DNA of 64,000 nt. It comes from Anaerotignum propionicum DSM 1682 (GTDB lineage: Bacteria; Bacillota; Clostridia; Lachnospirales; Anaerotignaceae). Positions 26,645-36,212 of the stretch are shown piece after piece (within the stretch, counting starts at the first letter, position 1; each line of letters begins with the position of its first letter). The notes beneath the pieces are model-generated. The model made no database searches and was not told the origin of the DNA. It worked only from the letters and a program-made list of their open reading frames with translations. The stretch lies in NCBI RefSeq assembly GCF_001561955.1, contig NZ_CP014223.1, forward strand, positions 434,001 through 498,000, read 5' to 3'. The position numbers and the translations under genes are program-made.

Positions 26645-28078
26645 ATGGGAACATTTTCACACACAGCGGGAAAGCTGGCGTTCAGTACATCCATACATAA
26701 GGTATTGAATTGTCCAGAGGAGGAACGGGAAAAAATGATTCTTAAACTCCTTAACCTTGCAGAAAATTATATGTCTGGGGAGAAATTTGACGTCAATTTT
26801 GATGATTTTAGAGAACTGGTTTGTGATAAAAGCACAGCACTGTATGGATACATAAATAAATTGTTTGATGAAGTTCATCCGAATGTGCTCAAAACAACGG
26901 CTTTGAATTTGGTATTTGAATCATTTTTTTACAGTACCAAGATTACACGGAAAATGAGGGAAAAACATCAGTGCAATGTGCCATGGGTGATTCTTATGGA
27001 TCCAACCAGTGCTTGTAATTTGCACTGCACCGGATGCTGGGCCGCAGAGTATGGAAATAAGCTGAATCTTTCCTTTGAGGAAATGGATGGTGTGATAGAG
27101 CAAGGAAAAGCTTTGGGAGTTTATTTTTATATGCTGACGGGGGGAGAACCTCTGGTAAGAAAGGCTGATATTATCCGTCTGTGCAAAAAGCATCACGACT
27201 GTGTTTTTTTAGCGTATACCAACGGAACATTGGTTGACGATACACTTTGTAAGGAAATGCAAAAGGTGGGAAATTTTTATCTCGCCCTCAGTCTGGAAGG
27301 CTTTGGAGAAGTAAATGACTTACGCAGGGGTGCGGGTGTTTATGAAAAAGTAATGAAGGCTATGGATTTGCTTAAGAAGCATGGCTTAATTTTTGGCACT
27401 TCCATCTGCTACACATCCAAGAACGTAGAGACTGTAGTCAGTGAGGAGTTTGTGGATTTATTGGTTAAAAAGGGAAATAGATATGCGTTTTATTTCCACT
27501 ATATGCCCGTGGGAAATGATGCAGCAGTAGACTTACTGCCTAGCCCGGAACAACGAGAGTTTATGTATCACCGTGTGCGGGAGATTAGAAATATGCGCCA
27601 TGGAAAGGGAATTTTTACCATGGATTTTCAAAACGACGGAGAGTATGTTGGCGGTTGTATTGCCGGGGGGAGAAATTATTTTCATATTAATGCCAATGGC
27701 GATGCGGAGCCATGCGTCTTTATCCATTATTCCAATGCCAACATTCGCACGCATACCTTGCTTGAAATTTTAAAACAACCACTATTTATGGCTTACAGAG
27801 AGAATCAGCCCTTTAATAAAAATCATTTAAAACCTTGTCCCATGCTTGAAAATCCAGAGTTTTTGGAAAAAATGATTCGGGAAACAGGTGCAAAGTCTAC
27901 GGATTTACAATCTCCTGAATCTCCCGAACATCTTTGTGCAAAATGCCACGAATATGCAAAAAACTGGGCGCCTTGTGCGGAGCAGCTTTGGGAGGAAAAT
28001 CCTCATGTTGCTCCAAGTTATGAAAACTATAAAACAGAGAAAACGGAACAATCAGAAAAGAATCAGTTTGTTTCTTAA
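26645..28078 (+). CDS. radical SAM protein with SPASM-like C-terminus
   Basis: The 477-residue protein has an N-terminal helical region (1-110) and a radical SAM core with the [4Fe-4S]-binding CxxxCxxC motif in SACNLHCTGCW near 123-130, plus GGEP near 165. A cysteine-rich C-terminal segment (about 335-455: CIAGG, EPCVF, CPML, CAKC, APCAEQ) resembles SPASM/Twitch domains that bind extra Fe-S clusters in peptide-modifying or anSME-type enzymes. GGGGAGGAATTACC precedes the ATG. No small substrate peptide gene is visible nearby. Its partners are a TetR regulator and a DUF308 membrane protein; the reaction is unknown. Confidence 0.83.
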   Translation: MGTFSHTAGKLAFSTSIHKVLNCPEEEREKMILKLLNLAENYMSGEKFDVNFDDFRELVCDKSTALYGYINKLFDEVHPNVLKTTALNLVFESFFYSTKITRKMREKHQCNVPWVILMDPTSACNLHCTGCWAAEYGNKLNLSFEEMDGVIEQGKALGVYFYMLTGGEPLVRKADIIRLCKKHHDCVFLAYTNGTLVDDTLCKEMQKVGNFYLALSLEGFGEVNDLRRGAGVYEKVMKAMDLLKKHGLIFGTSICYTSKNVETVVSEEFVDLLVKKGNRYAFYFHYMPVGNDAAVDLLPSPEQREFMYHRVREIRNMRHGKGIFTMDFQNDGEYVGGCIAGGRNYFHINANGDAEPCVFIHYSNANIRTHTLLEILKQPLFMAYRENQPFNKNHLKPCPMLENPEFLEKMIRETGAKSTDLQSPESPEHLCAKCHEYAKNWAPCAEQLWEENPHVAPSYENYKTEKTEQSEKNQFVS

Positions 28079-28165
28079 CCCCCTAGGAGTGCGGCTAAAA
28101 AATCTACTGCATAATCCCCCGATTATAAACGGTCGAAAAACTTTTACTGCATTTCATAGGTTTTT

Positions 28166-28207
28166 GGAAGTACCGTCTCTTAAAAAAATGGTACTTCCTT
28201 TTTTTAT
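28166..28207 (+). terminator. terminator of the radical SAM gene
   Basis: GGAAGTACC and GGTACTTCC form a perfect 9-bp stem followed by seven T residues. Confidence 0.88.
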
Positions 28208-28248
28208 TAAAAAAGAAAGGGCATCGACAGATCGACCCCCTTTTATTA

Positions 28249-28761
28249 TTAATAATGAATTACTGTTTCCACTTTGTAGCCTTCCAAAACATCACGACCT
28301 TTTAAAAAGCCCAATTCAATGAGGAAGTTCAAAGAAACCACTTCGGCGCCAACACTTTCAACCATATCCACTATTGCTTTGGCTGTGCCACCTGTAGCCA
28401 AAAGGTCATCCACAATGACTACCTTTTGTCCGGGTTTCACAGCATCCATATGCATTTCAATGGTAGCTGTTCCGTATTCCAGAGAGTACTCTTTGCTAAC
28501 AACCTCGGCGGGAAGTTTGCCTTTTTTTCGGATGGGAATAAACCCCTTTTTTAAATTATAAGCAATTGGCATACCGAAAATAAAGCCTCTGGATTCTGGC
28601 CCTAAAACCAAGTCGAATTCCAACCCTTCCAGCTTTTTCTGCATCTGATCTACTGCATCTACCAAGCCCTCTGCGTCTTTAAGCAGAGTGGTGATATCCC
28701 GAAACATTACACCTTTTTCAGGGTAATCGGGAATAGATCTGATTTTATCCTTCAATTCCAT
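28249..28761 (-). CDS. apt: adenine phosphoribosyltransferase
   Basis: Apt converts adenine and PRPP to AMP in purine salvage. The 170-residue protein has the family length, the N-terminal IRSIPDYPEKGVMFRDIT motif, GPESRGFIFG near 63 and the PRPP-binding loop VVIVDDLLATGGTA near 120-133. The ATG follows AGGAGGAG. It starts 13 bases after recJ, forming a recJ-apt operon. Confidence 0.97.
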   Translation of the reverse strand: MELKDKIRSIPDYPEKGVMFRDITTLLKDAEGLVDAVDQMQKKLEGLEFDLVLGPESRGFIFGMPIAYNLKKGFIPIRKKGKLPAEVVSKEYSLEYGTATIEMHMDAVKPGQKVVIVDDLLATGGTAKAIVDMVESVGAEVVSLNFLIELGFLKGRDVLEGYKVETVIHY

Positions 28762-28774
28762 TTGATGCTCCTCC

Positions 28775-30550
28775 TCATTTTGAAAGCCTAAAGTCTTTTA
28801 TCATTAACTGCACGGAATTTCTGCCGTTATATGTATTGATTTCTATGCTATAAGCAAAGTCAAGTGTATGGCCTATTTTCCCACAACTCAATATTTTATC
28901 ACAATTTTCGTCAGGATACAATTCTTTTAATAAACACAGCATTTGGGAATAACCATCAAAAGATAAGGCTTGAAGGCGCACACCACTTGCCTTTTCTGAT
29001 AATGTCATACGTAGGATATCCTTTTTCTTTCCAATAAGATCCACCTTGTCTACAGAAATATTTTTAGAGGCGAATAGGGGGGAGGGATTTTCCTTTCCAA
29101 AGGGTGCCAAAGCTCTAATTTCTTTTGCCAATTCCATGTCGATTTCAGAAAAATGCAATTGCTTGTCCAAACGCAAAGCGGGGGTCATTTGTTCCTCTGT
29201 TAATGCGCATGTTTCATTTAGTCTATCTCTAAGCAAAGGGATATTTTCTTTGGGTAAGGATAGCCCCGCAGCCATGGCATGGCCACCAAACCGGGTGAAC
29301 AGTTCTTTGCACTGATAGAGGGATTGAAATAAATGATACCCCTCAATACTTCTTCCGGAACCCTTTGCCCCATCTTCTGCTGCGGTGATTAAAACCACTG
29401 GACGATAATAGCATTCTTTAAGTCTGCCTGCCACAATTCCTGCTATGCTTTCGTGGGTTTCTTCGTCAAATAAAATAAGAACTTTTTCGTTGATTAGACT
29501 ATCTTGAACAATACGTTCCATGGCACGTTCTGTTGCTTGGGCAGTTAGGGATTTTCGTTCCTCATTTAAGGAGATTAAGGTTTTGGCTATTTCCTTTGCT
29601 TTATTGGCATCCTCTTCGCAAAATAATTCCACTGCCTTTCTACCGCTTTCCAGTCGTCCTGTGGCATTAATGCATGGCCCAATCATAAAACCAAGATGGT
29701 ATTCGTTGATTGTTTTGCCTGAGATACCTGTTTCCTCAATCAGAGCTTGCAAACCAACATTTGTTGTTTTTGATAGTTCAAAAAGACCACAGCGAACCAA
29801 AATTCTGTTTTCATCCAATAAATCAACAATATCGCAAACGGTGGCAATTGCAGCGAAGCAAAGGAACTCCTTTTCCAGCAGTTCATCCTTTATATCAAAA
29901 GCTTGCAATAAATGCAATGCAAATTTATAGGCAATTCCTCCGGCACAAAGCATGGGGAAGGGATAGTCGCAGTCTCTTTGCTTTGGATCGATGATGGCAT
30001 CCGCAATGGGGAGGATATCTTTTTCTAAGCCATCTTCATTTGTAAAGCCCGGCTCGTGATGATCCAAAATAACAATGGTCATCCCCAGCTCCTCTGCTCT
30101 TTTCACTTCCGCCAAGGCGGCAATGCCATTATCGCAAGTAAAAAGTACACTAACTCCTTCTTGCGCCAAGGTTTCTACGGCGTCCAAATTCAAGCCATAG
30201 CCTTCCTTCTGCCTGTGAGGAACATAATAAACGGCAGTACCGCCACATCTTAGAATTGCACGATAAAGAATTGTGGTGCTCATTACACCATCTACGTCAT
30301 AGTCTCCGTAAACAGCGATTTTTTTATTCTCCCGAATGCTCTTTGCGATTAATTCTATTCCCAAGCCGAAATCCTTCATAAGAAAAGGGTTCCGAAGTTC
30401 TTCTATGGTTCCATAAATAAAGTTTTTAGACTGCTGTCGTTCTGCTAGGCCTCTGTTTGCCAATACACAGGCAACAGCCTCTTTTATTCCCAATTCTTTA
30501 GACATGATTGTTGTGTCAATTTTTGATCTTTTGAGTAGCCAACGTTTCAT
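28775..30550 (-). CDS. recJ: single-stranded-DNA-specific exonuclease RecJ
   Basis: RecJ degrades single-stranded DNA 5' to 3' in recombination and repair. The protein has 591 residues from ATG 30550 (behind TTGGAGG); a longer in-frame start is not supported. DHH-family motifs are visible: VYGDYDVDGVMSTT near 85 (Mn-binding DYDxDG), TCDNGIAA near 140, LDHHEPG near 165 and the DHHA1 motif GGHAMAAGLSL near 420. The C-terminal OB-fold is present. It is transcribed together with apt on the minus strand. Confidence 0.96.
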   Translation of the reverse strand: MKRWLLKRSKIDTTIMSKELGIKEAVACVLANRGLAERQQSKNFIYGTIEELRNPFLMKDFGLGIELIAKSIRENKKIAVYGDYDVDGVMSTTILYRAILRCGGTAVYYVPHRQKEGYGLNLDAVETLAQEGVSVLFTCDNGIAALAEVKRAEELGMTIVILDHHEPGFTNEDGLEKDILPIADAIIDPKQRDCDYPFPMLCAGGIAYKFALHLLQAFDIKDELLEKEFLCFAAIATVCDIVDLLDENRILVRCGLFELSKTTNVGLQALIEETGISGKTINEYHLGFMIGPCINATGRLESGRKAVELFCEEDANKAKEIAKTLISLNEERKSLTAQATERAMERIVQDSLINEKVLILFDEETHESIAGIVAGRLKECYYRPVVLITAAEDGAKGSGRSIEGYHLFQSLYQCKELFTRFGGHAMAAGLSLPKENIPLLRDRLNETCALTEEQMTPALRLDKQLHFSEIDMELAKEIRALAPFGKENPSPLFASKNISVDKVDLIGKKKDILRMTLSEKASGVRLQALSFDGYSQMLCLLKELYPDENCDKILSCGKIGHTLDFAYSIEINTYNGRNSVQLMIKDFRLSK

Positions 30551-30782
30551 CCCAACATTCCTCCAATTTTGTAAGTATATCATAAAAGGGGAGAAAAGGT
30601 GAATAGCGACAGAAGAAAGTGTTTTTATAATAGATAAACCCAACAGTAAGATTGGAAACAAGATAGCATAACCACCAATTCATTTATTTTTTTATCGAAA
30701 TCAAAAGAAAAATGAAATGAATACTATTTTTTTTAAATAAAAAAGACTATAATGTTAGCATACAAAGAAAAGGGGAATGCAA

Positions 30783-31931
30783 ATGAAACGATGGATAGCA
30801 GGTATACTGATTGCAGTGATGTGTCTTGGAACAGGCTGTGGAAATAAAACAGAACAAGAGGCGCCACCGACAGAAGTCGTTAAAACTGCTGAGGAAATCA
30901 AACAAGAGGCAATTCAGGAAAAAATGGATACAATGACCTTAGAAGAAAAGATTGGTCAGCTATTCATGGTTGATTTTAGAAACAATGAAGACGGAAGCGG
31001 AATGACGGTTTTAAGCCAATCAGCCGCAGAAAAAATAAAACAATATCATGTGGGTGGCGTAATTTTATTTGCTGAGAATCTTGATACCCTAGAGCAGACA
31101 CAGAAACTGACCAAGGATATGCAAAATGCCGCAGAAACACCTTTATTCATTGGCGTTGATGAAGAGGGCGGTCTTGTTTCTCGACTGAATAAAAGCAATA
31201 TTCCACACGAAACAATTCCCTCCGCAGGAGAGATGACAGAACCGGCACAGGCGGAAGCGGCAGGAAAATCAATTGGGGAAACCTTAGCAAAAATAGGTGT
31301 GAATGTGGATTTTGCTCCTGTGGCAGATGTGAACACAAACCCTGATAATCCTGTCATTGGGATGCGGGCCTATTCAAATGAGCCCAATCAGGCAGGGGAA
31401 ATGGTTTGCGCATTTCTCATAGGCTTACAAGGTACAGGGGTCAGTGGTACGGTAAAGCATTTTCCTGGTCATGGGGATACCGCAGCAGATAGTCATAAAG
31501 GTGAGGTATTTGTTTCCCATGATTTGGAAAGACTGAAAGAAGTTGAGTTTGTTCCTTTTGCAAAGGCCATTGCATCGGGTGTTGATTTTGTCATGGTAGG
31601 GCATATTAAAACACCGAATGTAACTTCAGATAATCTTCCTGCAACCCTTTCATCCCAAGCTGTGGGATTTTTAAGGAAAGACTTGGGTTATAATGGTGTT
31701 GCCATAACCGATGCCATGAATATGCAGGCAATTTCTGATTACTATGGTGTTGGGGAATCGGCAGTAATGGCAATTTCTGCGGGCATAGATATTGTGTTAA
31801 TGCCAGCTGACTTAGGTGAAGCATATGAAGCCTTGCTGAATGGGGTTCAGGATGGGCGTATTCAGGAAGCACAAGTGGAGGAAAGTCTCAAGAGAATTTT
31901 AAGCTTGAAGTATGACAAGGGCTTACTGTGA
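30783..31931 (+). CDS. GH3 beta-N-acetylhexosaminidase lipoprotein (NagZ-type)
   Basis: A 382-residue lipoprotein with signal peptide and lipobox LGTGC (Cys near 19), then a GH3 N-terminal barrel. Family motifs are IGQLFMVDF near 60, VDEEGG near 125, VNVDFAPVADV near 175 and KHFPGHGDTAADSHKG near 220; the KHFPGHG...DSH loop carries the catalytic His-Asp dyad of NagZ-type enzymes. The last conserved nucleophile region is VAITDAMNM near 315. It should remove GlcNAc from muropeptides outside the membrane. I start at ATG 30783, seven bases behind AAAGGGG; an ATG two codons earlier is too close. Monocistronic. Confidence 0.9.
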   Translation: MKRWIAGILIAVMCLGTGCGNKTEQEAPPTEVVKTAEEIKQEAIQEKMDTMTLEEKIGQLFMVDFRNNEDGSGMTVLSQSAAEKIKQYHVGGVILFAENLDTLEQTQKLTKDMQNAAETPLFIGVDEEGGLVSRLNKSNIPHETIPSAGEMTEPAQAEAAGKSIGETLAKIGVNVDFAPVADVNTNPDNPVIGMRAYSNEPNQAGEMVCAFLIGLQGTGVSGTVKHFPGHGDTAADSHKGEVFVSHDLERLKEVEFVPFAKAIASGVDFVMVGHIKTPNVTSDNLPATLSSQAVGFLRKDLGYNGVAITDAMNMQAISDYYGVGESAVMAISAGIDIVLMPADLGEAYEALLNGVQDGRIQEAQVEESLKRILSLKYDKGLL

Positions 31932-32046
31932 ATTAAGAGAAATTCCTTGAAAATATAGGCTTGAGAAGTTATAATCAAATTTACAGGTTTTTTCGACAAT
32001 TATGTAAAAAAATGACATAGTCATAGAAAATAAGGAGGTGATGGAC

Positions 32047-34278
32047 ATGGCAACAGCAGACCAATTATTCCAAGAGCTACTGGAGCGGATTAAGCAGTAT
32101 CATCCGTCTAAGGATTTTAGTATGCTAGAAAGGGCGTATGCGCTGGCAGCAGATGCCCACAAGGAACAAAAAAGAAAATCAGGCGAGCCATATGTCATCC
32201 ATCCCTTAAAAGTGGCATATATCTTAGCAGAGCTGGAATTGGACATGGAATCTATCGTGGCGGGAATTCTCCACGATGTGATTGAGGATACCAATTACAG
32301 CCATGATGATATTGCCAAGTTATTTAGTGAAGAAGTTGCCTCCTTGGTTGACGGCGTTACCAAGCTGGGTAAGCTTTCTTATACAACCAAGGAAGAAATT
32401 CAGGCAGAAAATTACCGTAAAATGTTTCTTGCTATGGCCAAGGATATCCGTGTTATTTTGATTAAGCTGGCAGACAGACTCCATAATATGCGTACGCTGA
32501 ATTATATGACACCGGAGAAGCAGCATGAAAAAGCCCAAGAAACCTTGGACATTTATGCACCTTTGGCTCATAGACTGGGTATTTCCAAAATTCGTACGGA
32601 AATGGAAGACCTTTGCTTTAAGTATTTGAACCCGGAAGCTTATTTTGATTTGGCGGCAAAGATTGAGAAAAAAAGAGTAGAGAGAGAAGCCTTTGTGCAA
32701 AACATTGTAACTGAGGTGAAATCTAAAATGGACGAAGCCGGAATTTCCGGTAAGATTGAAGGCAGAAGCAAGCATTTTTTCAGTATCTACAAAAAAATGG
32801 TGAATCAGAATAAGACGCTGGATCAAATTTACGATTTGTTTGCCGTTCGTGCCATTGTGGATAGTATTAAGGATTGCTATGCGGTTTTGGGTATTGTGCA
32901 TACCATGTATACTCCTATGCTGGGGCGGTTTAAAGATTACATCGCCATGCCTAAGCCCAATATGTATCAGTCCTTGCATAATACCTTAATTGGACCAAAC
33001 GGACAGCCTTTTGAGATACAGATTCGTACATGGGACATGCATCGTACCAGTGAATATGGTATTGCCGCCCATTGGAAATACAAAGAGGGTAAAACAGGAG
33101 ACACCAGCGAGAAGACAGAGGAAGAAAAGCTTGTTTGGTTGCGCCAAATTTTGGAGTGGCAAAGAGATATGTCCGATAATAAGGAATATCTGGATACCAT
33201 TAAACTGGATCTAAATGTGTTTACAACCCAGGTTTATGCGTTTACACCCCAAGGCAGAGTGGTGCAATTACCCAAAGATTCCACACCCATTGACTTTGCT
33301 TATATGATTCATTCTGCTGTAGGGAACAAAATGGTAGGAGCTCGGGTGAATAACCGCATGGTTACAATCGATTATAATATACAAAATGGCGATATTGTAG
33401 AGATAATGACCTCCCAAAATTCAAGGGGGCCTAGTCGAGATTGGCTTTCCTTAGTGAAAAGCTCTCAAGCCAGATCAAAAATCAAGCAATGGTTTAAGAA
33501 GGAAGAAAAGGAAGATAACATTCTTCGTGGAAAAGAAATGCTTCTCAGCGATATGAAGAAGAAGGGTTATGCATCCAATGACCTTCTGCGTCCCGAGTGG
33601 ATGGAGCTGATTATGGATAAATACGACTTCAAAAACTGGGATTCCATTATGGCTGCTATTGGTTATGGTGGTATTAAGGAAGGGCAGGTAGTAAACCGCC
33701 TGATTGATGAGTATTTAAAAGAGAAGCGAAAAAAACAAACGGCAGAGGAAATCTTGCAGGATTTTGAAAAAACCGTTGACCAAAAGCCCATACCCAAGAA
33801 GAAAAAAAGCAAAAGCGGCATTGTGGTTGAGGGAGTTGGCGATGTTGCAGTGCGTTTTTCAAAATGTTGCAGCCCGGTGCCCGGGGATGAAATTATCGGT
33901 TTTGTTACTAGAGGCCGTGGTGTTACCATCCATCGGACAGACTGTGTCAATATTATGAATTTAAGTGATGACGAAAGAGGCCGTTTAATCAATGCGGAGT
34001 GGGACTCCCACTATACCCATGGAGATGTTTTAAGTGCATCTTATTTGGCAGAAATTCGTGTCATTGCCAATGATAGAACAGGGCTTTTATTTGAAATTAG
34101 CCGTTTGTTAGCGGATGAAGATATTTCTGTGAAAGGCTTTAATATTCGTACCACAAAAGATATGTTGGCAATCTTCAACATTACGCTGGAGATTAGAACA
34201 AAAGATCAGTTGGTACGAATTACAAAACGAATTAAGAGTGTAAAGGATGTTATAGATATAGAACGTGTGACAGGATAA
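32047..34278 (+). CDS. relA: bifunctional (p)ppGpp synthetase/hydrolase Rel
   Basis: A 743-residue stringent-response enzyme. The HD hydrolase domain has GILHDVIEDT near 73-82. The synthetase domain has the RFKD loop (GRFKDYIAMPKPNMYQSLH near 300), the RxKD form associated with bifunctional Rel enzymes. A TGS domain follows (VFTTQVYAFTPQGRVV near 390), then a zinc-finger-like segment (RFSKCCSPVPGD near 605) and an ACT domain (about 670-743). I choose ATG 32047, nine bases behind AAGGAGG, over GTG/ATG codons at 32038 and 32041. It leads the group rel-dtd-hemZ-hisS. Confidence 0.95.
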   Translation: MATADQLFQELLERIKQYHPSKDFSMLERAYALAADAHKEQKRKSGEPYVIHPLKVAYILAELELDMESIVAGILHDVIEDTNYSHDDIAKLFSEEVASLVDGVTKLGKLSYTTKEEIQAENYRKMFLAMAKDIRVILIKLADRLHNMRTLNYMTPEKQHEKAQETLDIYAPLAHRLGISKIRTEMEDLCFKYLNPEAYFDLAAKIEKKRVEREAFVQNIVTEVKSKMDEAGISGKIEGRSKHFFSIYKKMVNQNKTLDQIYDLFAVRAIVDSIKDCYAVLGIVHTMYTPMLGRFKDYIAMPKPNMYQSLHNTLIGPNGQPFEIQIRTWDMHRTSEYGIAAHWKYKEGKTGDTSEKTEEEKLVWLRQILEWQRDMSDNKEYLDTIKLDLNVFTTQVYAFTPQGRVVQLPKDSTPIDFAYMIHSAVGNKMVGARVNNRMVTIDYNIQNGDIVEIMTSQNSRGPSRDWLSLVKSSQARSKIKQWFKKEEKEDNILRGKEMLLSDMKKKGYASNDLLRPEWMELIMDKYDFKNWDSIMAAIGYGGIKEGQVVNRLIDEYLKEKRKKQTAEEILQDFEKTVDQKPIPKKKKSKSGIVVEGVGDVAVRFSKCCSPVPGDEIIGFVTRGRGVTIHRTDCVNIMNLSDDERGRLINAEWDSHYTHGDVLSASYLAEIRVIANDRTGLLFEISRLLADEDISVKGFNIRTTKDMLAIFNITLEIRTKDQLVRITKRIKSVKDVIDIERVTG

Positions 34279-34293
34279 AAATAGGAGGAGCTT

Positions 34294-34746
34294 ATGCGTG
34301 GTGTATTGCAAAGAGTGACAAGTGCCAGTGTTACGGTGGATGGCCAGGTAATCGGTGAAATTGGAAAAGGCATTATGGTACTTTTCGGTATGCTGGGAAC
34401 TGATGATGAAAAGACCATGGAATATATGCTGGATAAGGTGGTAAACCTTCGAATTTTTGAAGATGAGAACGGGAAAATGAACCTTTCTCTTTTGGATATT
34501 GGCGGTGAGCTATTAATTGTTCCTAATTTTACCCTTTACGGTGATTCAAGAAAGGGTAGAAGACCCGGTTATTCCAGCGGAGCGGCGCCGGATGTAGCGG
34601 CAGGTCTGTTTGAGAGATTATGCGAAAAAGCTAAGGAAATGCCTATAAAAAAGGTTGCAACAGGTCAGTTTCAGGCAGACATGAAAGTTGCCTTGGTAAA
34701 CGATGGTCCTGTTACATTGCTTTTGGACAGCGAAAAATTATTTTAA
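34294..34746 (+). CDS. dtd: D-aminoacyl-tRNA deacylase
   Basis: Dtd removes D-amino acids (and glycine from tRNA-Ala) wrongly attached to tRNA. The length of 150 residues and the start MRGVLQRVTSASVTVDG are typical. The C-terminal motif NDGPVT with the cis-proline is intact near 137-142. The other signature, normally SQFTL, reads PNFTL near residue 79, an unusual change in a conserved active-site strand. It sits 15 bases after rel behind AGGAGG, its usual Firmicutes position. Confidence 0.93.
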   Translation: MRGVLQRVTSASVTVDGQVIGEIGKGIMVLFGMLGTDDEKTMEYMLDKVVNLRIFEDENGKMNLSLLDIGGELLIVPNFTLYGDSRKGRRPGYSSGAAPDVAAGLFERLCEKAKEMPIKKVATGQFQADMKVALVNDGPVTLLLDSEKLF

Positions 34747-34763
34747 AGCAAAGGGAAATACGA

Positions 34764-36212
34764 ATGATACACTATATTCTTCAGGGACATGAACTGCAAA
34801 ATGATGTACAGACAATGATTCAGGTTTTTTATCCAAACCTTCATTATATCCGAACGGAGGAAGTTGCTTCTTCGGGATTATCCGTAATCAGCTGTATGGA
34901 AAATGGCATTGCTTCGGCAATGCTTTATCGTGATGGGGAAAAAGTGAATCAATGGTCTATAGCATATGGGAAGGATACATCAGAAAAGGAAGAAAAGCGT
35001 CTGGTAAAGCTTTCAATTTATGAACTGCTAAAGGAAGAAACAGGTTTGCGTCCCCAATGGGGCTTACTTACAGGGGTTCGCCCTGCAAAAATAATCAGCG
35101 GGCTTTTGGCAGAAGGGAAAAACGAAGAATTTGCCTTAGAGTATCTGACAAAGGACTATCTGGTGATGGAGCACAAAGCGAGACTTGCCCTTACTGTTGC
35201 AAAGGCAGAGCAAAAACTTTTGGAGAAAAACAAACCAAACCATATCAGTTTGTATATCGGCATTCCTTTTTGTCCCACCAGATGCTTATACTGCTCCTTT
35301 ACGGCATATCCCTTGGCACAGTATAAAGATAGGGTAGATGAATATCTGGATGCTATGTTTCGAGAATTGGAATTCTTGGCTGAGTATGCCAAGGACTTTG
35401 AGCTGAAGAATATTTACATCGGTGGGGGCACACCCACTTCCTTATCGGAACTGCAATTGGAGCGGCTTTTGAGAAAGGTGGCAGAGCTTTTCCATACAGA
35501 TGATATGGAATATACTGTGGAAGCAGGACGTCCTGATACCATCACCAAGGAAAAACTGCGGTTAATGAAGGAATATGGTGTAAACCGTATCTCCATTAAT
35601 CCCCAAACCATGAATGAGGAAACCTTAAAGCGAATCGGAAGAAAGCATTCTGTGGAAGATATTCGCCATGTTTTTCAGGAAGCCAGAGAATTGGGGCATG
35701 AGAATATTAATATGGATTTGATTTTAGGCTTACCGGGGGAAGAACCCCGAGATGTGGAACAAACCATGAAGGAAATTTTAGCCCTGGCTCCAGATAATAT
35801 TACGGTGCATACCTTAGCAGTAAAACGTGCCTCTCGTTTGAAGGAGGAGTTTGACCAGCATACCTTATCAACGGCGGAGTCTCTGGAGAGGATGCTTGCC
35901 ATTGCGGCGGAATATGCAGAAAAAATGGGCATGGAGCCTTATTATATGTATCGTCAGAAAAACATGGTGGGGAATTTTGAAAACGTTGGTTACTGTCATC
36001 CCGGAAAAGAGGGTGTATACAACGTCCAAATCATGGAGGAAAAACAGACCGTTTTGGCGGCGGGAGCAGGTGCAAGCACAAAAACGGTTGATCCAAATAC
36101 GGATAAAATTGAGCGTGTTTTTAACGTCAAGAGCGTTGAGGATTATATCGCAAGGATTGACGAAATGATTGCCCGCAAGGAACAGGGATTACCTAAAGGA
36201 GGATGGAAATGA
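34764..36212 (+). CDS. hemZ: HemZ-type radical SAM coproporphyrinogen dehydrogenase
   Basis: The 482-residue protein has an N-terminal domain of about 160 residues and a radical SAM core with CPTRCLYC near 170-177, followed by NIYIGGGTPT near 220 and LPGEEP near 318. The motif VTVHTLAVKRASRL near 345 marks the HemZ branch. HemZ proteins are annotated as oxygen-independent coproporphyrinogen III oxidases, although many clostridia carrying them lack full haem synthesis, so the true substrate is open. Its stop overlaps the hisS start (ATGA), and it starts 17 bases after dtd, an operon arrangement seen in many clostridia. Confidence 0.9.
   Translation: MIHYILQGHELQNDVQTMIQVFYPNLHYIRTEEVASSGLSVISCMENGIASAMLYRDGEKVNQWSIAYGKDTSEKEEKRLVKLSIYELLKEETGLRPQWGLLTGVRPAKIISGLLAEGKNEEFALEYLTKDYLVMEHKARLALTVAKAEQKLLEKNKPNHISLYIGIPFCPTRCLYCSFTAYPLAQYKDRVDEYLDAMFRELEFLAEYAKDFELKNIYIGGGTPTSLSELQLERLLRKVAELFHTDDMEYTVEAGRPDTITKEKLRLMKEYGVNRISINPQTMNEETLKRIGRKHSVEDIRHVFQEARELGHENINMDLILGLPGEEPRDVEQTMKEILALAPDNITVHTLAVKRASRLKEEFDQHTLSTAESLERMLAIAAEYAEKMGMEPYYMYRQKNMVGNFENVGYCHPGKEGVYNVQIMEEKQTVLAAGAGASTKTVDPNTDKIERVFNVKSVEDYIARIDEMIARKEQGLPKGGWK

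Noticed and set aside
32320-32979. Long minus-strand open frame opposite rel
   Set aside because: Shadow of the rel coding sequence with no ribosome site or family match.
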